Of a DNA stretch of 37,353 nucleotides, positions 7,663-15,422 are shown piece after piece. The position numbers and the translations under genes were made by a program. The notes under the pieces are model-generated. The model was not told the DNA's origin and searched no databases. It saw only the letters and a list, made by a program, of their open reading frames with translations. Position 1 is the stretch's first letter; every line of letters begins with the position of its first letter. Source of the stretch: Actinomycetota bacterium. GTDB lineage: Bacteria; Actinomycetota; Aquicultoria; Subteraquimicrobiales; Subteraquimicrobiaceae. The stretch is from assembly GCA_040755895.1 (NCBI GenBank), contig JBFMAG010000046.1, forward strand, positions 1-37,353, read 5' to 3'.

Positions 7663-8795
7663 AATACGATTTAGTCGTCGTTGGGGCTGGACCAGCTGGA
7701 AGTACAGCGGCAAAAGTTGCCTGCGAGGAAGGTATAAGCGTCCTCGTGTTGGAGAAAAAGGCGAGTATAGGGAGACCCGTTCAGTGTGGCGAGTTCGTTC
7801 CCAAAGCCCTCTGTAGGGAGGTGGACATTGATAAGCGGTGCATTGCACAAGAAGTCGACATAATGAGGACATATATGCCTGACGGGGGAATCATTGAGAC
7901 GAATTCTCCGGGGTTTATATTGAATAGAGCCCTCTTTGATGAGCTACTGACCATAGAAGCTGCAAAAGCCGGGGCTCACATTCTGCTTCGAACAAAGGTT
8001 ATTTCCATCCGTGGGAGAGGAGTCATCGCCAGACCTGTCTGCCCTGCCCGTCCGGCAGGATGGGATGGTGAGGAGATAAATATAGAAACCAAGGTGGTAA
8101 TCGGTGCCGATGGTCCCATCTCCACCGCCGGTGGCTGGATCGGTCAAGTCAATCGAGAGTTCGTTCGTTGCCTGCAATATGAGATTCCCCTAAACCGGGA
8201 TATTAAAACAACGGAGGTCTACTTCGATCCAAGGTATAGAGCAGGCTACGGTTGGCTTTTTCCCAAAGGTGAGACGGCAAATGTGGGGGTAGGTATTAGA
8301 GTTGGGAGTCGAGCGTCGAGAGTCGAGAGACGAGCATTGAGAGAGGCACTGGAGCACCTTGTTTCGAGGTTGGAGAGGGATGGAAAAATTAAGAGGAGCA
8401 TTTTAAGGGTCAGCAGTGGACTCGTTCCCGTGGGAGGATACTTGAGGAGAACCTGGTGTGGAAATATCCTCCTGGTGGGGGATGCGGCGGGGCAAACGGA
8501 TCCCATCTCTGGGGCGGGAATCCTCTCCGCCATCCTTTGCGGAAAGATCGCCGGAAGAATCGCCGCCATGTCCATAAAGCGGAATGATTTGGGGATTTTA
8601 GAGGAATATGAGGTGGAATGGAAGGACATTCTGCAGAAACCACTGGATAGGGCCCTTAGAAGACGTAAATTCCTGGATGCACATTGGCCCTGCCCTCCAT
8701 CGCTCAACTCATCGACGGATAATGGTGAGAAAGAACTATCGCAACTTTTGAGGGAGAACTGGATCGCGTTCAGAGGATATTATCGTGAAACTTAA
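7659..8795 (+). CDS. Geranylgeranyl-reductase-family FAD protein, LipT-like
   Basis: A 378-residue flavoprotein of the geranylgeranyl reductase family. The N terminus has the FAD dinucleotide motif VVVGAGPAGSTAA. It continues with EKKASIGRPVQCGEFVP, VVIGADGPIS and GNILLVGDAAGQTDPISGAG. Such a gene accompanies lipS1/lipS2 in alternative lipoate clusters, where it was named LipT and suggested to supply electrons; this is my recollection of published work and is not demonstrated here. TTG 7659 (overlap TTGA with the ligase stop) gives MKYDLVVVGAG; in-frame ATGs at 7599 and 7614 would add a repeat-encoded tail. A second palindrome (8033-8066) adds about 11 residues in frame, and 8304-8341 encodes an Arg-rich stretch from a GAGTCGAG repeat. 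Confidence 0.78.
   Translation: MKYDLVVVGAGPAGSTAAKVACEEGISVLVLEKKASIGRPVQCGEFVPKALCREVDIDKRCIAQEVDIMRTYMPDGGIIETNSPGFILNRALFDELLTIEAAKAGAHILLRTKVISIRGRGVIARPVCPARPAGWDGEEINIETKVVIGADGPISTAGGWIGQVNREFVRCLQYEIPLNRDIKTTEVYFDPRYRAGYGWLFPKGETANVGVGIRVGSRASRVERRALREALEHLVSRLERDGKIKRSILRVSSGLVPVGGYLRRTWCGNILLVGDAAGQTDPISGAGILSAILCGKIAGRIAAMSIKRNDLGILEEYEVEWKDILQKPLDRALRRRKFLDAHWPCPPSLNSSTDNGEKELSQLLRENWIAFRGYYRET
8033..8066 (+). repeat. In-frame palindromic repeat inside the LipT-like gene
   Basis: CCTGCC (8043-8048) and GGCAGG (8054-8059) form the core of a GC-rich palindrome that translates as roughly RPVCPARPAGWDG between two predicted beta strands. The reading frame is kept. It belongs to the same family as the copies at 7609, 16269 and 27875. 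Confidence 0.6.
8304..8341 (+). repeat. GAGTCGAG-type repeat inside the LipT-like gene
   Basis: A run of imperfect GAGTCGAG and GTCGAGAG units in frame encodes an Arg/Ser-rich stretch. A similar run lies at 9905-9938, in front of the second radical SAM gene. Confidence 0.5.
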
Positions 8796-9714
8796 GATAA
8801 CGGAACTACTGGAAAATTCGAGGGAGTTATCCTGGCGAAACTTCGGCAGGGAAATTATCTTCTATCTGCCGGGGATGTTTACATTAAATGGAGATCGAGG
8901 CAGGTACCCGGCAATCTCCATCACCGGGGATAGATGCGAACTCAATTGTGATCACTGTCGTGCCCGGATATTAGAGTCCATGATCCATGCCACAACACCC
9001 GAGGCATTGGTGAAGAGGTGCCTAAAGCTAGAAGAACAGGGCAATATCGGCTGTCTGATAAGTGGAGGCAGCTTAAGAGATGGAACCCTACCCTGGCTTA
9101 GATTTGCCGATGCCTTGGCCAGGATAAAGGAGGAGACGAATTTAAAAATCTCCATACATACCGGGTTGATAGATTTTGACACCGCTCAGAGGCTCAAGGA
9201 GGCTGGTGTGGATCAGGCACTCATAGATGTCATAGGAGACGATGAAACCCTCAAGCGCGTATACCATCTGGATGTGGGAATTGAAGCCATAAAGAGTTCA
9301 TTGGATGCCCTGACTACAGTGGGGATTCCAATCGTCCCCCACATCGTCGTTGGATTGTACTATGGCAGAATAAAAGGCGAGCTCGAAGCCTTGGATATGA
9401 TTTCAGGTTACAACCCATCCGTTCTGGTGGTGGTATCTTTGATGCCCTTGTTGGGGACGCCGATGCGGGATGTTGTCTCCCCTCCCCATTCTCAAAAGAT
9501 TGCCGAAATTTTAGCCACCGCTCGCTTGAAAATGCCCAATATTCCAATTTCTCTGGGTTGTGCACGTTCGAGGGGGAGAGATGGCAGCTGGATCGAGACC
9601 ATGGCCGTCGATGCCGGGGTAAACAGAATGGCTTTATGGTCGGAAGAGGCGATCGAGAGGGCAAAGCGGTATGATCTAAAAATCGAATTTCGCAAGACCT
9701 GCTGCTCAATTTAA
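8785..9714 (+). CDS. Radical SAM protein, LipS2-like lipoyl synthase component
   Basis: A 309-residue radical SAM protein. The [4Fe-4S]/SAM motif is CELNCDHC (CxxxCxxC, about residue 52), preceded by YPAISITGDR. A GG-type motif, LISGGSLRDG, lies near residue 91, and a Cys pair (KTCC) stands at the very C terminus and may bind a second cluster. It overlaps the LipT-like gene by 11 bases with a GTG start and GAGG upstream. Paired with the radical SAM gene at 9960 and beside a lipoate ligase, it fits the two-protein lipoyl synthase LipS1/LipS2, which inserts sulfur at C6 and C8 of protein-bound octanoate. Which of the two is S1 or S2 is my tentative assignment. Another lipoyl-related radical SAM role is possible. 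Confidence 0.75.
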   Translation: MKLKITELLENSRELSWRNFGREIIFYLPGMFTLNGDRGRYPAISITGDRCELNCDHCRARILESMIHATTPEALVKRCLKLEEQGNIGCLISGGSLRDGTLPWLRFADALARIKEETNLKISIHTGLIDFDTAQRLKEAGVDQALIDVIGDDETLKRVYHLDVGIEAIKSSLDALTTVGIPIVPHIVVGLYYGRIKGELEALDMISGYNPSVLVVVSLMPLLGTPMRDVVSPPHSQKIAEILATARLKMPNIPISLGCARSRGRDGSWIETMAVDAGVNRMALWSEEAIERAKRYDLKIEFRKTCCSI

Positions 9715-9904
9715 AATCAACTGTCCTTTGGCAAAAATTAGCTCATTAAGCTAAAACATAAACTTGATTTTTAAGACCATGATTTTAATGAAAAATTTAA
9801 AGCATTTTTATCTTTACATTTTGCATTTGAGATAGCAGCATAATAGCATACGAAACCTTAAAGAAGTTCGTATAAAATTTGGCTAAACTAAGTAAAATCA
9901 AAAG

Positions 9905-9938
9905 GAGCCGAGCAGCGAGCGACGAGAGTCGAGAAACG
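9905..9938 (+). repeat. GAGTCGAG-type repeat upstream of the second radical SAM gene
   Basis: The string GCCGAGCAGCGAGCGACGAG followed by AGTCGAGAAACG resembles the repeat at 8304-8341. It lies just upstream of the preferred start of the next gene and creates an artificial N-terminal extension if a TTG at 9879 is used as start. Confidence 0.5.
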
Positions 9939-9959
9939 TATGGAGTGTCGTACATTTCC

Positions 9960-11042
9960 ATGAGTAGGGATAAATCTATGGAGATTGCAAGGACTGATTT
10001 GCGGGGAAAAGAGTTCATAAGGGAGAGTCCAGAATACTTGAGAACGAGCATGGCGGCGGCCATAACTCTCGGTTTCCGTCCCGGACGCTTCTACAGGGAT
10101 GCCAAGTTATCCTGCATCAATCTGCTGATGACTTACTCGGAGGGATGCATGGCCAATTGCGCATATTGTGGCCTTTCCAGGGGACGCTCAGGGGAATTTG
10201 ACCAAAAGAGTTTCATCAGAGTGGATTGGCCGGTTTATGAGCTGGATGAGATAATAACTCGAATCGAGGAACGGAGAGATAGGATCAAGAGGATCTGTGT
10301 CTCCATGATCACAAATCCCAGGGCCACAAGGGATTTGATCACAATCGTCGAGAGAATCAAGGCCCATTTGGATATCCCAATCTCTTTGCTCATTACCCCC
10401 ACAATTCTCGAGGGAAAGGACCTTGTGGAATTTAAGGAAGCGGGGGCGAATATGATAGGTGTGGCTGTGGATGCCGCTACACCGGAGCTCTTTAAGAAAC
10501 ATAGGGGAAGAGGTGTCCGCGGTTTGCACAAATGGGAGACTTATTGGGAGGTGTTCAGGAAGGCTGTGGAAATATTCGGTCTCCGCAGGGTGGGAGTCCA
10601 TCTTATCGTTGGACTGGGTGAAACCGAGAAGGAGATGACTGCCACCATTCAAAGGGTACATGATCTGGGTGGAAGCACCCACTTATTCTCCTTTTATCCC
10701 GAGGTAGGTTCCAGGCTTGAGAATCAATCTCCTCCACCCATGGGTCAGTACAGGAGAATCCAACTTGCGAGATATCTCATAGATGAGGACATAGTCACCT
10801 TTGAGGATTTTATCTTCCATCCAAGGGAGCGGATTGAGGATTTTGGGATATCGGAGGATAGTTTGATGGACATCATCGATACGGGTTTTCCCTTTATGAC
10901 CAGCGGATGCCCAAGTGAGGATGGGGAGGTAGCTTGCAATCGACCATATGGAAATGAACCACCGGGTCCAGGGATAAGGAATTATCCATTTAGGTTGGAA
11001 GGGGAAGACATCGAGCGAGTAAAAAGGGAGTTGTGGAAATGA
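9960..11042 (+). CDS. Radical SAM protein, LipS1-like lipoyl synthase component
   Basis: A 360-residue radical SAM protein in the BioB/LipA-like class. The SAM cluster motif is CMANCAYCGLSRGR (about residue 58). The C-terminal region carries TSGCPSEDGEVACNRPYGNE, whose two cysteines plausibly bind an auxiliary cluster that donates sulfur, as in LipS1-type proteins. ATG 9960 is preferred; the longer reading from TTG 9879 begins with residues encoded by a dispersed repeat. The gene is set off from its partner by an AT-rich spacer of about 240 bases, so it may have its own promoter. With the ligase and the GcvH-like target in the same cluster, de novo lipoylation of that carrier is the most economical role. 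Confidence 0.78.
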   Translation: MSRDKSMEIARTDLRGKEFIRESPEYLRTSMAAAITLGFRPGRFYRDAKLSCINLLMTYSEGCMANCAYCGLSRGRSGEFDQKSFIRVDWPVYELDEIITRIEERRDRIKRICVSMITNPRATRDLITIVERIKAHLDIPISLLITPTILEGKDLVEFKEAGANMIGVAVDAATPELFKKHRGRGVRGLHKWETYWEVFRKAVEIFGLRRVGVHLIVGLGETEKEMTATIQRVHDLGGSTHLFSFYPEVGSRLENQSPPPMGQYRRIQLARYLIDEDIVTFEDFIFHPRERIEDFGISEDSLMDIIDTGFPFMTSGCPSEDGEVACNRPYGNEPPGPGIRNYPFRLEGEDIERVKRELWK

Positions 11043-11058
11043 TTGACCAATTTAATAA

Positions 11059-11088
11059 TTGCCAAAATCTGTATTTCCATTATATAAT
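11059..11088 (+). promoter_or_regulatory. Predicted sigma-70 promoter of the rnf operon
   Basis: TTGCCA (11059-11064) and TATAAT (11083-11088) are separated by 18 bases. The site lies just after the LipS1-like stop, with nothing but the rnfC leader downstream, so it likely starts the rnf transcript near 11095. Confidence 0.55.
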
Positions 11089-11127
11089 TGACATCCGCAC
11101 GGCTCAAGTCAGTTTGCCGTAGCTGCT

Positions 11128-11189
11128 CCCCGACGAGTCGGGGCGACGCCGTTTGCTCATACTTGCTCTCAAGCCCCTGAGCAGCAAGT
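11128..11189 (+). promoter_or_regulatory. Two stable hairpins in the rnfC leader
   Basis: The leader of about 145 bases holds a perfect stem, CCCCGAC (11128-11134) with GTCGGGG (11137-11143), drawn with a 2-base apex and so probably opening slightly. A second stem pairs ACTTGCT-CTCA (11161-11171) with TGAG-C-AGCAAGT (11178-11189). No clear T-run follows. It could be a regulatory leader or another dispersed repeat. Confidence 0.4.
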
Positions 11190-11197
11190 TTATGGTT

Positions 11198-11207
11198 TTA
11201 TGACCCA
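11198..11207 (+). repeat. TTATGACCCA motif, single copy
   Basis: TTATGACCCAAGTATA lies in the rnfC leader and closely matches TTATGACCCATGTACA before the L21 gene (23074). At that locus the motif is an end of an inverted-repeat element. Confidence 0.4.
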
Positions 11208-11240
11208 AGTATATCTTTGCTGATTTGAAGTGAGGGGAAG

Positions 11241-12554
11241 ATGAGACTGAGGACTTTTGAGGGAGGCATCTATCTTCTAGGGAGAAAAGAGGCTACACAA
11301 AACAAGCCCATTGAGGATATCCCCTTGCCACCGGAAGTGGTCATCCCCTTGCACCAGCACGTAGGTCCCCCCTGTGATCCCTTAGTCCAGAAGGGGGATC
11401 GAGTTCTAGTCGGGCAGAAGATAGGGGATACCGATACCTTTATTTCCGCACCAATCCATGCCAGTGTCTCTGGAGAGGTCAAGGCCGTCGAACCCCATCC
11501 CCATTTCACGGGCACAGAGGTTTTGAGTGTGGTTGTAGTCCCCGATGGTGAGCAGGAAGAAGTAAGACTTGAAGTACCAGATCAAGATAAACTCACCCCA
11601 GATCGGGTACGATCCATAGTTAGAGAAGCGGGCATCGTGGGCTTGAGCGGAACGGTCTTTCCCACTCACGTCAAGCTCTCACCTCCGAAGGAGAGCCCCA
11701 TAGAGAGCGTGATCATAAACGGCTGTGAATGTGAACCCTACCTCACCGGCGACTACAGAAGTATGCTCGAATCAACGGAATCCTTGATCGTTGGATTGAA
11801 AATAATCCTGATGACCGTGGGGGCAAAGAAGGGATACTTTGGGATCGGGGTCGATAAAGCCGAGGCCATAAAGAGGATCGAGGATTTAACGGCTCGCGAA
11901 CAAAACATCGAAGTGGTGCCGCTGGACACCAAATATCCCCAGGGTTCGGAGAGGCATTTAATCAAAGCAATTTTGGGAAGGGAGGTTCCGAGGGACGGAG
12001 TGCCCATGGATCTCGGAGTCCTGGTCCAAAATGTCGCCACCACCATTGCCATCACACAAGCTGTGAGGGAAGGAAAACCTCTCGTGGAACGGGTGCTCAC
12101 CGTAACCGGGCCGGGAATAAAAAATCCAAAAAATTTGAGGGTGAAAATCGGCACCTTGGTCAAATATCTCATTGAACAATGCGGGGGATTTGAAGGTGAG
12201 CCTGGGAAGATAATCTTCGGAGGGGTGATGCGAGGGGAGGCCCAATTCAGTTTGGATGTGCCCGTGGTCAAGGGGTCACAGGGCATAGTAGTGCTGCCCA
12301 AAGAGATGGCTGAAGTTTCATCCCCGCGCCCCTGCGTTAGATGTGGTAGGTGCGTGAAGGTGTGTCCGATGTCTTTGATACCTATCTTCATCGTTACTTA
12401 TGTGATGGAGGACAAGATCGATGAGGCAAATGCCGCGGGTGTGCTGGAATGTGTGGAGTGTGGAGCCTGTGGTCTCATCTGTCCAACGGAGATACCCTTC
12501 ATTCAATATATAAGATTTGCCAAGAACATCTTGCTTAAGGAGAGGAAAACCTAA
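11241..12554 (+). CDS. rnfC: Rnf complex subunit C
   Basis: The peripheral NADH/ferredoxin-side subunit of the ion-pumping Rnf complex, 437 residues. The N-terminal barrel-sandwich segment is followed by the NADH/FMN-binding domain with EAGIVGLSGTVFPTHVKL and VIINGCECEPYLTGDYR. Two [4Fe-4S] motifs stand at the C terminus: CVRCGRCVKVCP and CVECGACGLICP. It lacks the long Ala/Lys-rich tail of proteobacterial RnfC. ATG 11241 follows GTGAGGGGAAG. First gene of rnfCDGEAB. Confidence 0.95.
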   Translation: MRLRTFEGGIYLLGRKEATQNKPIEDIPLPPEVVIPLHQHVGPPCDPLVQKGDRVLVGQKIGDTDTFISAPIHASVSGEVKAVEPHPHFTGTEVLSVVVVPDGEQEEVRLEVPDQDKLTPDRVRSIVREAGIVGLSGTVFPTHVKLSPPKESPIESVIINGCECEPYLTGDYRSMLESTESLIVGLKIILMTVGAKKGYFGIGVDKAEAIKRIEDLTAREQNIEVVPLDTKYPQGSERHLIKAILGREVPRDGVPMDLGVLVQNVATTIAITQAVREGKPLVERVLTVTGPGIKNPKNLRVKIGTLVKYLIEQCGGFEGEPGKIIFGGVMRGEAQFSLDVPVVKGSQGIVVLPKEMAEVSSPRPCVRCGRCVKVCPMSLIPIFIVTYVMEDKIDEANAAGVLECVECGACGLICPTEIPFIQYIRFAKNILLKERKT

Positions 12555-12570
12555 GGAGAGAAAGTCCAAC

Positions 12571-13530
12571 ATGGCTCAGGAAGAGCTCGAACTCGTTGTA
12601 TCCGTTCCACCTCATATCCGTGAAAGGGAAGAAGTTTCCCAGATCATGTTCTGGGTTGTCTTAGGCTTGTTGCCTGCAACCCTTGGAGGCATTTACTTCT
12701 TCCACTTTTATGCAATAAAGGTCATCGTACTCTCCATTTTAGCTGCGATTGCAACGGAGGCTTTATTCCAGAAAACCCGAAGGCTACCTACAACCATAAA
12801 CGATGGCAGCGCCATTGTCACCGGTCTTCTTCTGGCTTTATGTCTGCCTCCAAAGGTTCCATGGTGGATTCCCGTGGTCGGTGGATTCATCGCCATCTTT
12901 CTGGGCAAGCAGATATTCGGAGGTCTGGGCTATAATATTTTCAATCCCGCCCTCGTCGCTAGAGCCGTGCTACTCTTATCATGGGCTGAACATATGACCA
13001 AGGATTGGTATACCGCCTTGAAGGTCGACGCCATCGCCAGGGCAAGCCCCTTATTCCTTGCCAAGCAGGTGAAATTGGGTTTATTTCAGGTGGATCTGAC
13101 TCGTTTCTACAAAATTTGCTTATTTGGTAATCCCAGTGGTTGCATCGGCGAAGTTTCAGTGTTGCTCCTTTTAATTGGGGGCGGCATTCTCTTATGGCGA
13201 GAAATCATCGATTGGCGCATTCCCGCGGGTTTTATTGGAAGTGTCGCCGTCCTTTGTCCGCTCTTGGGAATGGATCCGATCTTCCATGTTCTCGCCGGGG
13301 GCTTGATCCTGGGAGCCTTCTTCATGGCCACCGATTACGTGACTTCGCCCATCACCCCCAATGGAAGATTGCTTTTCGGAATAGGTTGTGGTGCCATTAC
13401 CATATTGTTGCGGTCTTACTCTATATTACTCGAGGGTGTGACCTATGCCATTTTATTCATGAATGCATGCACACCCCTGATCGATAAATATATCCAACCC
13501 CGAAGATTCGGAGTTTCGAAAGGGAAATGA
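12571..13530 (+). CDS. rnfD: Rnf complex subunit D
   Basis: An integral membrane subunit of Rnf that carries covalent FMN in known complexes, 319 residues with about eight to nine hydrophobic segments. The motif FMATDYVTSPITPNGRLLFG near the C terminus is the conserved D..TSP region where FMN is attached to Thr. ATG 12571 follows AAGGAGAG; upstream in-frame starts overlap rnfC and are not needed. The next gene overlaps its stop by four bases (ATGA). No ApbE flavin transferase is visible in the window, so it must be encoded elsewhere. Confidence 0.94.
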   Translation: MAQEELELVVSVPPHIREREEVSQIMFWVVLGLLPATLGGIYFFHFYAIKVIVLSILAAIATEALFQKTRRLPTTINDGSAIVTGLLLALCLPPKVPWWIPVVGGFIAIFLGKQIFGGLGYNIFNPALVARAVLLLSWAEHMTKDWYTALKVDAIARASPLFLAKQVKLGLFQVDLTRFYKICLFGNPSGCIGEVSVLLLLIGGGILLWREIIDWRIPAGFIGSVAVLCPLLGMDPIFHVLAGGLILGAFFMATDYVTSPITPNGRLLFGIGCGAITILLRSYSILLEGVTYAILFMNACTPLIDKYIQPRRFGVSKGK

Positions 13531-14084
13531 GGAATATTATAAGACTCGGGGCAACATTAATGATGGTTTGCCTTATAGCGGCCGGTGGTTTGGCTGCTAC
13601 GTATAGCCTTACGGAAGAGAGAATCAAGCTGCAGGAGAGGGAGAAGCAATTCAAGGCGTACATGGAGCTCCTCCCCGGGATAACGAGCACCAAGGATTTC
13701 AAGGAGAGAAAGGATTTGTGCTCCAAGCTCAAGAACGAGTATAAGGATTTGGACAAGGTCTTCGAGGGCTATGTGGAGGGGGAAAGGGTTGGTTTCATCG
13801 TTCAAAAGATACCAAAAGGCTATAAGGGACCAATAAAACTGGCCGTGGGAATAACCGTAAACGGAAAAACGAGTGGAATCGCCGTCATAGAACACAGCGA
13901 GACTCCGGGTTTGGGTGCTAAAATAGAGGAAGCCTCCTTCCAAAAGCAATTCAAGGGGAAATCCCTAAGCGATCCACTCGAGGTGGGAGAGGATATAGAC
14001 GCCATCAGCGGAGCCACTACGTCGTCAAAAGCAGTTACAAATGCGGTCAAAGAAGCGCTTGAGTTATGCGAGAAGATAAAATAA
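13527..14084 (+). CDS. rnfG: Rnf complex subunit G
   Basis: A 185-residue subunit with one N-terminal membrane segment (IIRLGATLMMVCLIAAGGLA) and an extracytoplasmic FMN-binding domain. The flavinylation motif SGATT lies near residues 161-165, with the last Thr as the expected FMN attachment site. The preceding HSETPGLGAKI is the usual companion motif. Translation is coupled to rnfD by ATGA overlap. Confidence 0.94.
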   Translation: MRNIIRLGATLMMVCLIAAGGLAATYSLTEERIKLQEREKQFKAYMELLPGITSTKDFKERKDLCSKLKNEYKDLDKVFEGYVEGERVGFIVQKIPKGYKGPIKLAVGITVNGKTSGIAVIEHSETPGLGAKIEEASFQKQFKGKSLSDPLEVGEDIDAISGATTSSKAVTNAVKEALELCEKIK

Positions 14085-14169
14085 CCCAAAATTTGGTAAA
14101 ATAGGTCACTTGACAATATACAGTGAAGAAATTCTTAAGGTAAGCTTAGATAGTTAAGGGGGCGTGGAT

Positions 14170-14781
14170 ATGAATCAATTGTGGCACGATTTTAAGAGTG
14201 GTATCGTCGCCGAGAATCCCCTCTTGCGATTGATGATCGGGTTGTGCTCAGCCCTAGCCGTGTCCACGCGGGTGGAATACGGCATCTTCATGGGCATCGC
14301 CGCAACCTTCGTCCTATTTTCCTCGAATATCATCATCTCCGCCATTCGGAGATGGACGCCCGATCAGATAAGGATTCCCATATTCATAACCGTGATTGCC
14401 TCCTTCGTGACCATTGTCGATCTGGTGATGAGGGCTTATTTTGTCGCTGTATATGATGTACTCGGAGTCTGGATCCCCTTGATCGTCGTGAACTGCATCA
14501 TTTTGGGGCGAGCTGAAGCCTTTGCCTACAAACATAGCATCGTGCGTTCCGCCGCCGATGGATTGGGGATGGGCGCGGGCTACACGTTCGTGCTCCTGGC
14601 AATGGGCTTCATCAGGGAGTTATCGGGCACGGGCAAGATAATGCTTTTCGGGCAGACCTTGGTGAGTTTGAGCGCTGGCTTTGAGCCTCCATCCATCATG
14701 ATTCTGTTCCCGGGAGCCTTTTTGACCTTCGGTTTTCTCATGGCATTGCTCAATATGTTGCAAGGTAGGAGGAGGAGCTAA
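14170..14781 (+). CDS. rnfE: Rnf complex subunit E
   Basis: A six-helix membrane subunit of Rnf, 203 residues. Visible signatures are NPLLRLMIGLCSALAVST near the start and PLIVVNCIILGRAEAFA in the middle, the latter with the Cys that helps bind the membrane-embedded cluster shared with RnfA. ATG 14170 is chosen over GTG 14164 because AGGGGG at 14157-14162 is better spaced to it. The stop overlaps the rnfA start by one base. Confidence 0.94.
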   Translation: MNQLWHDFKSGIVAENPLLRLMIGLCSALAVSTRVEYGIFMGIAATFVLFSSNIIISAIRRWTPDQIRIPIFITVIASFVTIVDLVMRAYFVAVYDVLGVWIPLIVVNCIILGRAEAFAYKHSIVRSAADGLGMGAGYTFVLLAMGFIRELSGTGKIMLFGQTLVSLSAGFEPPSIMILFPGAFLTFGFLMALLNMLQGRRRS

Positions 14782-15401
14782 TGAGCGAAGCGCAACGTCT
14801 ATTCTTTCTATTCTTAGGAGCCTTACTCATTTATAACATCTTACTCATCCGCTTCATCGCTCTCTGCTCCTTCTTCGGGGTCTCAACCCGGATGACCACA
14901 TCCATCGGGATGGGGTTGGCAGTTATCTTCGTGATGACCATGGCAAGTGCGGTGAGCTGGGTTGTCTGGAATTATGTTTTGGTCCCCCTTCACGTGGGCG
15001 AGTTCCTGTATATTCCAGCCTTCATTTTGGTCATCGCCAGTTTGGTCCAGTTTGAGGAGATGGTCATAAGGAAGATAAGCCCCACGCTCTTTCGAGCCAT
15101 GGGGATTTATCTTCCCCTGATCACCACCAATTGTGCTGTTTTAGCTGCGGCGACGGAGAGCGTAAAACCCGGTTTTCTGAAATTACATATCCCCTACCGG
15201 TTTTCCTTTATCGAATCAATCATTTATACTTTGGGTGTCGCCCTTGGTTACACCATTGTCATCATAATGTTCACGGCGATTAGGGAGAGAATCGAGGGAG
15301 CGCCGATTCCATCCTCCTTTAGAGGCTTTCCCATTGCCTTCATTGTAGCTGCCCTGATGTCCCTGGCTTTCATGGGATTTGCGGGATTGTTTGGATTGTA
15401 A
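14781..15401 (+). CDS. rnfA: Rnf complex subunit A
   Basis: A six-helix membrane subunit homologous to RnfE with inverted topology, 206 residues. NNILL-type start residues (IYNILLIRFIALCSFFGVST) and YLPLITTNCAVLAAA are the two conserved half motifs with cluster-binding cysteines. Starts at ATG 14781 overlapping the rnfE stop (TAATG). A short gap with GGAGGAAAG leads to rnfB. Confidence 0.95.
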   Translation: MSEAQRLFFLFLGALLIYNILLIRFIALCSFFGVSTRMTTSIGMGLAVIFVMTMASAVSWVVWNYVLVPLHVGEFLYIPAFILVIASLVQFEEMVIRKISPTLFRAMGIYLPLITTNCAVLAAATESVKPGFLKLHIPYRFSFIESIIYTLGVALGYTIVIIMFTAIRERIEGAPIPSSFRGFPIAFIVAALMSLAFMGFAGLFGL

Positions 15402-15422
15402 ATAAGATTTGGAGGAAAGACA

